Source: Jimgerdemannia flammicorona
Lineage: Eukaryota > Mucoromycota > Endogonomycetes > Endogonales > Endogonaceae
DNA: 17,791 nt
Direction: 5' to 3'
Assembly (NCBI GenBank): GCA_003990745.1
Contig: RBNI01002690.1
Coordinates: 1 to 17,791 of the forward strand
This document shows positions 10,530-17,791 of the stretch, in pieces. The notes below the pieces were generated by a model. It did not search any database and was not told the DNA's origin. It saw only the letters and a program-made list of their open reading frames with translations. How positions within the stretch are numbered: the stretch's first letter is position 1; the number at the start of each line of letters is the position of its first letter. Both the position numbers and the translations under genes were made by a program.

Positions 10530-11230
10530 GAATGTCCTCAGTCCACTCATCCTACAATGCCTTATCAGCCATCAAAGAGAAATTAAGATAATAATGTCTA
10601 GGCTCATCCTCACTCTCCCTGAAATGATCCTGTCCCAACAGCCCCCAATGATTAGACCACAGATACCACTCAGTCTCCAGCAACTTCTAAAAATCCAAAC
10701 CTCAGCTATCTGCTGTCAGCACTCAGTCAATTCTCATCCCCAGGCCATTTGTTCAGTATATATATATCCTTCTATCTCTCCAGAATCTCCTTTCAGTATC
10801 CACTAGAGAGCTCAGCCTTTTTATATCCTTCTATATCTCCAGGCCCCTACTTCTACCCTCAGCCCTCCACTCTTCATCAGTCTTATCCACTAATATATTC
10901 TGGACCATATTAAAGTCTCCTCCAAGAATGTCCACTCCAGCCTCTATGAGGACCTCACTCTCTCAGAGTCTCTTTACCTATTTCACTCACTCATCCTGTA
11001 CAGTAGGACAGTAGCAGAAACTCACTGTAACTGGCTCCCAATCTGGTCAAATTTACTCTCTCCAAACCAGCCTGTCTCCCCAGCTCCTCATATCCTGTAT
11101 CTTTCCTCCATCTCTTCAGACCAGGATCCTAACCTTGCCCTTCCAAACTGCTTCACCTCCTCATTCCTTTATTCATTCTAGTTTATCTAAATTCTTTATA
11201 TTTAACATCCTATAAAAGAAAGAAATCAGC
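10530..11230 (-). pseudogene. LINE ORF2 apurinic endonuclease-like domain, inactivated
   Basis: The minus-strand frame from about 11190 to 10860 reads GGEAVWKGKVRILV, GDRLVWRE, PDWEPVTVSFCYCPT and VDILGGDFNMVQN in order. This matches the AP-endonuclease fold of LINE ORF2, where the GGDFN box follows the ..PT strand. Several stops replace tryptophan (TGG to TAG or TGA). Further on, after a frame change, a segment reads MRIDQVL and LWSNHW, a weakened S.IDRI...SDH pair from the C-terminal half of the domain. In a live element this domain nicks the target for priming. Confidence 0.75.
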
Positions 11231-11282
11231 CTCCAAACTCTTTAGCTAAGTAAAAATATTCTGATATCAAGCTGATCTCTAT

Positions 11283-11287
11283 AACTC
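11283..11287. repeat. 5 bp target duplication of the LTR composite, left
   Basis: aactc lies just left of the composite and recurs at 12447-12451. On the LINE strand it is gagtt, and removing insert plus one copy joins the LINE sequence smoothly. Five bp is the usual spacing of LTR-retrotransposon integrases. The match is short, so chance is possible. Confidence 0.5.
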
Positions 11288-11337
11288 AGAGGAGGAAGAA
11301 GGCCCAGTGGGAGCCAAGAGAGCGAACCCAGAGCCAG

Positions 11338-11618
11338 TGTCAAAGTGAACAAAAGACATGTGGAAGAGCATATATAAGGGAGACGAACAAAGAATATAAC
11401 TGAAAATGCATCAGCCATTTATTGCCATGCAAAAGCGTGGTCCTTATATACAAAATATGACATCCCAAAAGAGAGAATGTGCCACAACTTGGGGCAAACC
11501 GAATTAGGAACCACATGACTGCCGGAGATAAGCAGAGATAAAGAAGGAGCCAATCCCAGTTGCAGGATAAAAATTACAAACAAACACAAACAAAACAAAT
11601 CCAAATCGAGATTAAAAA
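11338..11618 (-). repeat. LTR-like unit, copy 1 (5' end clipped)
   Basis: Minus orientation. It carries a TATATAAGG box (complement of 11442-11450) and an AATAAA signal (complement of 11418-11423), and ends in TTGACA at 11338, one base before a TGG. The first three bases (TGT) found in the other copies are missing at the junction with copy 2. Every difference from copy 2 that I checked is a transition. Small open frames inside are by-products of the repeat. Confidence 0.7.
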
Positions 11619-11667
11619 GAGGAGGAAGAAGGCCCAGCGGGAGCCAAGGGAGCGAACCCAGAGCCAG

Positions 11668-11951
11668 TGTCAAAGTGAATGGAAGATATGTGGAAGAGTA
11701 TGTATAAGGGGGACAAACAAAGAACGTAATTGAAAATGCATCAGCCATTTATTGCCATGCAAAAGCATAGTCCTTATATACAAAATACGATGTCCCAAAA
11801 GGGAGGATGCACCACAACTCGGGGCGAACTGAATTAGAAACCACATGACTGCTGGAGATAAGCAGAGATAAAGGGGGAGTTAATCCCAGTTGCAGAATAA
11901 AAATCACAAACAAATACAAACAAAACAAATCCAAATCGAGATTAAAAAACA
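11668..11951 (-). repeat. LTR-like unit, copy 2 (284 bp, TG...CA)
   Basis: Minus orientation, from TGTTTTTTAATC at 11951 to TTGACA at 11668. TATATAAGG is the complement of 11772-11780 and AATAAA the complement of 11748-11753. The order TATA box then poly(A) signal is that of an LTR promoter/R region. The family is not identified. Confidence 0.7.
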
Positions 11952-12108
11952 TCTGCAGACCCCAGAGGGGTGAGCATGAGTGAGGGGTGAGGCCGAAATA
12001 GAGCAAGCTGCAGTGAGCCCGAGCGAAGCGAGAGGTCAAAGGCAGCAGAGGGAAGCAGAGTAAGGCCGAGACCCCAGAGTAAGCACGAGACCCTGGAGGG
12101 GACAAGGA
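11952..12108. mobile_element. Spacer between head-to-head LTR units, with polypurine end
   Basis: Purine-rich, with several CpGs and a repeated gaccccagag motif (near 11957 and 12070). The last bases before copy 3 (ggaggggacaagga, 12095-12108) look like a polypurine tract directly ahead of a 3' LTR. On the other side copy 2 lacks such a tract. The spacer is therefore probably the 3' end of the internal region of the parent retrotransposon. No coding frame is seen. Confidence 0.5.
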
Positions 12109-12392
12109 TGTTTTTTAATCTCGATTTGGATTTGTTTTGTTTGTGTTTGTTTGTGATTTTTATCCTACAACTGGGATTGGCTCCCTCTTTATCTCTGCTT
12201 ATCTCTGGCAGTCATGTGGTTCCTAATTCAGTTTGCCCTGAGTTGTGGCATGTCCTCCCTTTTGAGACGTTGTATTTTGTATATAAGGACTGTGCTTTTG
12301 TGTGGCAATAAACAGCTGATGCATTTTCAGTTACATTCTTTGTTCATCCCCCTTATACATGCTCTTCCACATATCTTCCATTCGCTTTGACA
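12109..12392 (+). repeat. LTR-like unit, copy 3 (284 bp, TG...CA)
   Basis: Plus orientation, TGTTTTTTAATC to TTTGACA. TATATAAGG lies at 12280-12288 and AATAAA at 12307-12312. One base after the end comes TGGCTCTGGGTTC, which could be a tRNA primer-binding site. Same length as copy 2, inverted to it. Confidence 0.7.
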
Positions 12393-12446
12393 CTGGCTCT
12401 GGGTTCACTCCCTTGGCTTCTGCTGGGCCTTCTTCCTCCTCTCCTC

Positions 12447-12451
12447 AACTC
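12447..12451. repeat. 5 bp target duplication of the LTR composite, right
   Basis: aactc, the partner of 11283-11287. To its right the LINE ORF1 frame resumes. Confidence 0.5.
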
Positions 12452-14340
12452 TACATTTATCTCCTCCTGTGCTAAGTCCAAATTGTATTTATTAGCCATC
12501 TCTTTCTCTTCAACCCTCTTAGTCTCCAATTCTATTAGAAGTTCAGCCAGCTCCCTATCTCTCTTTTTCTCAAAGTCCTCATGATACTCCAAGCAGGCTT
12601 CCTACTAGAGCTATAGTTTATATCTCTCTACCCACCAGAGAGCAGGCCACTCTCTAGCAATAACTGCTAACTCTATTATCAAACTCATATTCTTTCTCTT
12701 CTAAGAAAACTACAAGCACCTCTACCTTTAGGGCCTCTACCACTCTATCTTTATGCAAGATTTATATCCATTGATCATTACTAAGTATCCTCAGATCTAT
12801 ATCACTCAACTTCTTAACCACTAAGCTATTTATTATCTAATATATCTACTATAGGTTTCTCACCTCTTTTCTATCTAGAGTCAACAGTCTCCTCTTACTC
12901 AGTATTGAGATATCAGTTTCTGTACTTGCAGTCTTATCCCACTCCTCCTTAAGGACATCTACCAGTTCATCCTCACCAGCTGTCTCCACCTGTTCTCCTT
13001 TCACTACCTCAGGAACTCCAAAGTGCACTTGCTGGACTCCTTGTATAGACACATTCTCTGCCACCCAGTCCCTCGAGACTGGACCCCTTCTGATAAGAAG
13101 AGAAGTATCCTCCCAGATCTCAAATATACTATCTGTATACAGGTCTTTACTTGACATCTTCCTGATCTCTTCTGGACCCTTCTCCACATTCTCTCCACTT
13201 TTGCTGGCCCAGACACTTACTTTGGCTCTCAGTATCCTCAATATCACTAACATTCCTCTTTATCTTTTCCTTCAGACTCACCAGTAACTTCCTCTGTCTC
13301 TTGTATCCTTGGGACCTCTCTCACAGCCCTTTATCAATGTGAATATACTTTTCCTACTACCTCCAAATACATTGACTCCACATATATCTTCTAAGTCTTT
13401 GCCCTCTGCTCTACTGTGTCACTCAGCTCCTTCAGTGCCTCTAACAAATTCTCCTCCTCCTCCTTGCTCTCCTTCACCCTCATCACTTTATATATAAAGG
13501 CTCTCTACACTATCACTAATAGCCAATCATGAGTCTTCTCAGTAGCCTCCCTTCCAGCCAACCAAATCTGGATATCAATGTCTCTAGTTCTGAATGAGGT
13601 CTCTTCTCAGATCTGAAACCTAATATCAACCACCTCTCTATACTTAGCTATAACCTCCTCAACTCTCCTCCTCATCTCTACAGTAGTTACTATAAGTACT
13701 CCTTTCATCAGAAGTTGTACCACTCTGGGGTCCCACCTTAAGCAATATACTATTGGGACATACATCTCTCTAATAGTCAGCCCAGCCTTCAGTGTATCCT
13801 CCAATAGCCCAGCCTCCTCAAAGCCCACCTCTACCTCTTCTAAACCTCTCAGAAACTTCATAGATACTATACTACCCATCCGCTTAGCAATTAACCTCAA
13901 GACCATTTTTACTATCACTGCTAAGCCCCAGAAGTACAAAGTAACTATGAACTCTAAGATTGACTTTTTGAGTAATGGGGCCATCATCAGGTCTATCATA
14001 CCATCTGCCAAGTCCTCTAACCATCTGAGCCCCATCTTTCCAGCCTTGCTATCAGTAGTTACATCTGGATTTTTTTCCAGATCATCAGTTACTACTTTAT
14101 CAGCAGTTATATCTCCAGTCAATATATCACTAGCTCTACCACTTAATACTCTTAAGGAAGTCTCTCTTAGCTCCTTAGCAGTAGCCTTTCCCTTATCACC
14201 CTACAGCCATTCATTCAGTTCAGCTGCTATATCCCTCTGCTTGACCTTCTCAACAAAGCTCATCTGCTTCTTCCCTGATTATACTGTGCCTCTTCCTCTA
14301 CTACTACTAATCTCCTTTCCTCTCAACAAAGTACTCAGTA
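12452..14340 (-). pseudogene. LINE ORF1 remnant, gag-like, inactivated
   Basis: The minus-strand frame from about 14340 through an ATG at 14263 to 13607 is open except for a stop near 14293 and one near 14190. Further fragments follow at 13253-12849 and 12592-12452. The last fragment is charged and coiled-coil-like (EKKRDRELAELLIELETKR). I saw no zinc knuckle or RRM. Position upstream of the endonuclease/RT frame argues for the RNA-binding ORF1 protein of the LINE. Two CpGs survive in this stretch (near 13074 and 13879). The function is inferred from position only. Confidence 0.6.
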
Positions 14341-14527
14341 TCTCCAACTCTGCTCTCTGACCCCTCTTTACATGCTGCTATCTGAATATACTGGAGCCAC
14401 TCTATCTAGTATACTCTGTAGAACTCTAATTTAAGGATATGTTCTTAAGATATTTCTCCAAAGAACAGTATAAAAGTAGTTGATATATATTTATATAATA
14501 TGAGATATATTAGAAAGAGATGCTAAG
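14341..14527 (-). other. Presumed LINE 5' UTR
   Basis: AT-rich DNA between the right target-site duplication and the first ORF1-like frame. No promoter motif is evident. The 5' boundary is set only by the duplication at 14528. Confidence 0.45.
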
Positions 14528-14542
14528 ATCTTGATATTATTT
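14528..14542. repeat. LINE target-site duplication, right copy
   Basis: atcttgatattatt(t) matches 7533-7547 with one transition. To its right the foldback element continues with tgaaagcccttaataag. Confidence 0.8.
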
Positions 14543-14885
14543 GAAAGCCCTTAATAAGACCTTTTTAATAATACTAAGAATATTAAAATCAGATTACACA
14601 TTGCTAAGCTATTAAGGAAAATATTCTTTTAAAAATCAATAAGTTAAATAATTTTCAAAATTAATAAGTTAGATATTTTCCTTAATAACTCAGCAAATGA
14701 TCCAATTTCAATATTCTTAGTATTATTAGAAAGGCCTTATTAAGTACTTTCAAATAACACTAAGATTATTAAAATTAGATGATTATTTATTGAGTTATTG
14801 ATATAAATATTTAATTATCTATATAATTTGGAAATCAATCTAGATGGAATTCAAATCTGATCCAGATCAGCTCATTTGGAGTACT
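14528..14885. repeat. Foldback element 2, right part with palindrome centre
   Basis: 14530-14640 and 14660-14770 are inverted copies of each other (for example taataatactaagaatatt against its complement near 14711-14731, and attaaggaaaatatt against aatattttccttaat-type sequence). The centre lies near 14650. The outer arm 14756-14885 pairs with 7341-7546 on the far side of the LINE. Rejoined, the element would be about 550 bp. Confidence 0.75.
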
Positions 14886-15386
14886 AACTAAGAGTCTATC
14901 AGGTTAGTAGTTTTTTAATATTTAAAATATCTTATACATAACTAATTATATTTTAGTAGCAACTTTATCAGTAGTTTCTAAAAACTACTTTATGTTATAA
15001 ATATTCAGATCAATATATTCCCAGTTATACTAGTGTTGATGATCAAAGACTACTTTTTAGAGAGCTTCATAAATATATATATTTAGAAGAAGAGGGTATA
15101 TTTTATTTATATTTTAGTTTGTTTTTTTTAGAAGATATATCTATAAGTTCATATAACTATTATTTGATTGATTATTTTTCAAACCCAATTACTAGCCTTT
15201 TATTTATTTATCAAATAAACTATTTTAATCTATAGTAATTATAATTTTATTACTTATTATAGTCTAATTTAGCTTATGATATTACTAGTCTTGAAGATCT
15301 TACTAGCTTGTAATATTAGAGGACTAATGATGTCAGTAGCTAATTTTGATATATTCTAGTTTCTATAATATAATAGACTATTTTAG

Positions 15387-15456
15387 CTTATGATATCAAT
15401 GGAGTTGTAGATTAATTTAGTCTTATGATATCAATAGAGTTATAGACTAATTTAGT
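15387..15456. repeat. 35 bp tandem duplication
   Basis: 15387-15421 and 15422-15456 are consecutive copies starting cttatgatatcaat. They differ at three positions, all transitions, so the duplication came before at least part of the mutational decay. Confidence 0.8.
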
Positions 15457-15943
15457 CTTATACTATTTTTAATATTCTTAGTTTTTTTTTTAGACATATC
15501 TATAGTAATGTTAGTGAAGTTATATACTAAACTAGTATAGAGACTAGTGTGACTACTATGTTATCAGCTAAAGAGGGCTGAAATTAGTACAAAATTACTA
15601 TAATCTTACTAATATTCTTGAGTTTTTTAGCATATAATCTTGCTAGTGATACAAATCTGATAATATTAACTTAATAATATCATCCTTTATAATATTAGAG
15701 TGTAATTTTGTTATATTATTCTCTTTTTAAGATTTAACATCCTCATTTAAATAGTTTTATAGAGTTTTATTTGAGTAAGATATTCTTGAGATAAGTTTAT
15801 TTCTTTTCTTTCTAAGATTCTTATAGAGTATTCTCAGAATTTAGAGCTCAGTTTTACTATATAACTAAGAAGTCTTAGTTTGGTTCTTAAGCTGAGTTCT
15901 TAAATTTTTCTTAATCTTTTATAGAAAGTTAGTTATTCTGTTA

Positions 15944-15986
15944 AGATATTGAGCTTTTGGTCTGCAGGCTAGAGGTTCAACCTATT
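15944..15986 (+). other. Second tRNA-like segment sharing the T-arm motif
   Basis: gctagaggttcaacct at 15968-15983 nearly repeats gttagaggttcaactt at 16413-16428. Upstream, ggtctgcagg could be an anticodon-loop relic. Stems do not close. It is listed only because the motif occurs twice within 450 bp. Confidence 0.15.
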
Positions 15987-16380
15987 TTGAGTTCTTTTGA
16001 TAAAGATTTACTATACTATATATTAAATATATTTCAATACCTTAGAAGTTTCTAGTTTTATCTTATTATACTATTAGATATAGACTAGGTGTAAGTTGAA
16101 GTCAGAGCTAGCTATTGCTTTAGACTATATTGATAAGTACTAACTTATACTAGGTTAGTTATCTAATAGGCTATATCAAAATATAAACACTCTATCTAGA
16201 CTCTTGGATATAGAAATCATTGATAGTATGAGGGAGTATTACTCTTTTTGTCTTAATCTTATTATTATTCTTATAGTTAACTTATTTGGATTATCAGTCT
16301 TAGTTTGTAAAAAAAAAAAAAATCTTATAACTTTTTTTTATATTTACTTATTTTATCCTAGCAATCAATATCTTGTAATA

Positions 16381-16432
16381 TAGTGAGTAGTAGATCAATC
16401 TCAAAACTATGAGTTAGAGGTTCAACTTCTCC
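16381..16432 (+). other. Possible decayed tRNA-derived segment
   Basis: tagtgagtagtagatca resembles a D-arm/A-box. Further on, tagaggttcaacttct resembles a T-arm (4 of 5 stem pairs around a TTCAA loop). The anticodon arm pairs poorly and has an extra base. It could be a SINE head or tRNA relic in AT-rich DNA. Not a functional tRNA. Confidence 0.2.
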
Positions 16433-16564
16433 AAATTTGGTATATTATATATATATTTAGTCTGCATCACTTAGTCCTATTATATTCATTTATTCTTCTT
16501 AGACTAGAAGATATGAGTGATATATTAGTAAGATTGCAGTTTTCTTTTTTATTATACTAAATAT

Positions 16565-16870
16565 TTTAGAATTTTTTCTTTAGCATTAGTGAGGTTTCTT
16601 TCTAGTTTTCAGATAGAGTCATATAAAGAGTAGTCTTTCTATTTTACTAAGTACTCTAAAGAGATTTCTTATTCTCTTTTTATATATAACTCAGTAGTCT
16701 AAAATTTGTTCTACAATATATTCTAATTGTTCTTCAATTATTATTAGTAGTAGTGAGAGTATTTCTTAATTAGGAATTTGATTTAGAATATACTGCTTAA
16801 GTAGTGAGATATAAAATATATTATATATTTTTATATCTTAGGGGAGTTTTATTACTTCTGAGACTTTTGT
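16565..16870 (-). pseudogene. Ty3/gypsy pol C-terminus with chromodomain, decayed
   Basis: The minus-strand frame reads KLP*DIKIYNIFYISLLKQY (16849-16790), then EEQLEYIVEQILD (about 16734-16696), and after a one-base frame change SEN*KETSLMLKKKF. This is the integrase tail (..LP.DMKIHNVFHVSLLK.Y) followed by a chromodomain (EYEVE.ILD...ENLKN), as in fungal chromoviruses. In live elements the chromodomain guides integration to marked chromatin. Several stops are present. Confidence 0.75.
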
Positions 16871-17019
16871 AATTTCTTTTATACTAACTGTATTATATAT
16901 ATTTCCAATAGTTATATACTACATATAAGATCTTCTACTATAGGTATTATGAATTTTTCTATAGTTATTAGAGTTCATGAGTATTGACCCATATTTATAA
17001 AGAAGAGTATTATTTAAGT

Positions 17020-17610
17020 AGATAACTGTTCCTTTTTTAACAATATGTCCAAGATATTCTACTTTTTTTTTTGTAAAAAGTGATATTTTTTAAGTTTCAG
17101 ATATAACTGATTTTTTCTCAATATAGTAAAAACTTCTCTTAAATATTAAATATATTTCTTTTAAGTTATACTATAGATGAAAATATCATCTATATAGACT
17201 AGTACATGCTTATCTAACAGAGGCTTAAAGATATCATTCATAAAGATTTAAAATATTACTAAAGTATTAGTTAATCTAAAGAACATAACTTTGAATTAAT
17301 ATATAATATTTATATCTTATTTTGAAAGTTGTTTTCTCTATATTTTTTTCATCTATTCCTATTTGCTAAAATCTTTCTTTATAATTATCCAAGATTATAA
17401 CTTTAGCTTTGTAAAGTTGAATAAGTAATTCTTTTATATTAGATAGAGAATATTGGTTTTGTATAGTGATCATATTAAGTAGATAGTAGTCTATATATAT
17501 TTTCAATATTCTATTCTTCTTTTTTATAAACAGAATGAATACTTCATAAGGAGATATACTTAGTTCAATATATTCTTTATTAAGGAGTATCTTTAAAGTT
17601 TCTCTCAAGA
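17020..17610 (-). pseudogene. Ty3/gypsy reverse transcriptase remnant
   Basis: From 17608 the frame reads LLNKEYIELSISPYEVFILF, then a degraded D-Y-LN stretch and ILDNYKERF. After a shift near 17290 it gives FMNDIFKPLLDKHVLVYIDD with the catalytic YIDD at 17196-17185, and then VEYLGHIV near 17060. Stops replace Q (CAA to TAA). The RT is only about 150 bp from the integrase tail at 16870, so RNase H and the integrase core are missing. The 5' part lies toward or beyond the right edge. Confidence 0.85.
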
Positions 17611-17791
17611 CTTCTAGTTCTAGTTAAGATATAGAGTAAATAGGTCTGTAAGAAGGTGATAATTCTGAAACTATGTCAATCTTATAATTGACTTTTCTTT
17701 TAGGTAGAGGTTTTATTGATTTCTGAAATATATTAGAGAATTCTTCTATAAAAGGCTGAATTATTTATAGAATATGAATAGTTTTTTTTTT
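17611..17791 (-). pseudogene. Probable upstream part of the gypsy pol remnant
   Basis: AT-rich sequence continuous with the RT. In the same direction, fragments resemble the stretch just before RT, but stops prevent a firm call. It is cut by the window end. Confidence 0.35.

Larger units (their letters stand above)
11288..12446. mobile_element. Composite insertion of three LTR units, head-to-head
   Basis: Two tandem minus-oriented units (11288-11618 and 11619-11951) face one plus-oriented unit (12109-12442) across a 157 bp spacer. Each unit is a 284 bp LTR-like segment (281 in the first) plus a leader of about 50 bp ending in a purine/pyrimidine tract. The two outer ends are therefore inverted copies (agaggaggaagaaggcccag on the left, its complement on the right). 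The insert interrupts the LINE near the ORF1/ORF2 junction and is younger than it: I count more than twenty CpGs here against two in the rest of the AT-rich block. Confidence 0.75.
7548..14527 (-). mobile_element. Decayed L1-like LINE, nested into foldback element 2
   Basis: This non-LTR retrotransposon is about 7.0 kb including a 1.16 kb nested insert, so about 5.8 kb on its own. In its own direction it starts near 14527, carries ORF1 (14340-12452), then ORF2 with an AP-type endonuclease and reverse transcriptase, and ends in a poly(A) tail (poly(T) on plus). It is bounded by a 14-15 bp target-site duplication at 7533-7547 and 14528-14542. The post-RT motif (VSWK...RGGLELVDF) and the finger motif (NWQPIMLLDINRKLVTK) point to the L1-like group rather than Tad. 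Both reading frames are broken by stops. CpG is almost absent. Confidence 0.88.
14886..16560. other. AT-rich decayed DNA, probable gypsy LTR region
   Basis: No CpG and no coding frame. Lying 3' of the chromodomain remnant, part of it should be the 3' LTR of the minus-strand gypsy element, but I could not fix its ends. It contains a 35 bp tandem duplication (15387-15456) and two tRNA-like segments near 15972 and 16418. Confidence 0.4.

Noticed and set aside
9062..10806. Plus-strand open frames at 9062-9274 and 10594-10806
   Set aside because: They are antisense to the LINE ORF2 domains, which are clearly on the minus strand.
11419..12311. Three similar small proteins at 11419-11748, 11749-12105 and 12108-12311
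   Set aside because: They are translations of the repeated LTR units that share the FNLDLDLFCLCLFVIFILQLG segment. They lie in noncoding promoter/poly(A) sequence and do not form a gene family.
15361..15470. CRISPR-like repeat
   Set aside because: Only two adjacent copies with no spacer, in eukaryotic transposon DNA. It is a tandem duplication.

Overview
The window reads as nuclear DNA of a filamentous ascomycete (Pezizomycotina). It holds one multi-intron secretory gene in GC-balanced DNA, followed by a long AT-rich, CpG-depleted block of transposon wreckage. Short introns (76-120 bp) with GT..AG ends, a pogo/Fot1-type terminus, a chromodomain Ty3/gypsy element and repeat decay by C-to-T transitions all fit this. 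I cannot name the species.

Layout. 1-2219: intergenic DNA with no gene I can support. 2220-4437 (minus): an intact six-exon gene for a secreted peptide-N4-(N-acetyl-beta-glucosaminyl)asparagine amidase A (PNGase A) family protein, 584 aa as I splice it. 4438-5544: its upstream region. 5545-about 5615: one end of a pogo/Fot1-like DNA transposon, sitting at the border. From about 5830 to the right edge the DNA becomes AT-rich and nearly free of CpG.

The AT-rich block is layered. (i) The oldest layer is AT-rich relics, two large imperfect palindromes (foldback elements), and a decayed Ty3/gypsy pol at the right end. (ii) An L1-like LINE (minus strand, 7548-14527) inserted into the second palindrome, leaving a 14-15 bp target duplication and a poly(A) tail seen as poly(T) at 7547-7599. 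(iii) A younger composite of three LTR units in head-to-head order (11288-12446) inserted into the LINE with a 5 bp duplication. This insert still carries many CpGs.

The only gene likely to be functional is the PNGase A gene. Every transposon protein remnant carries stops, frameshifts or lost catalytic residues. I found no new multi-gene system. The points most worth a second look are the CpG-directed mutation pattern, the nested insertion order and the odd head-to-head LTR composite.
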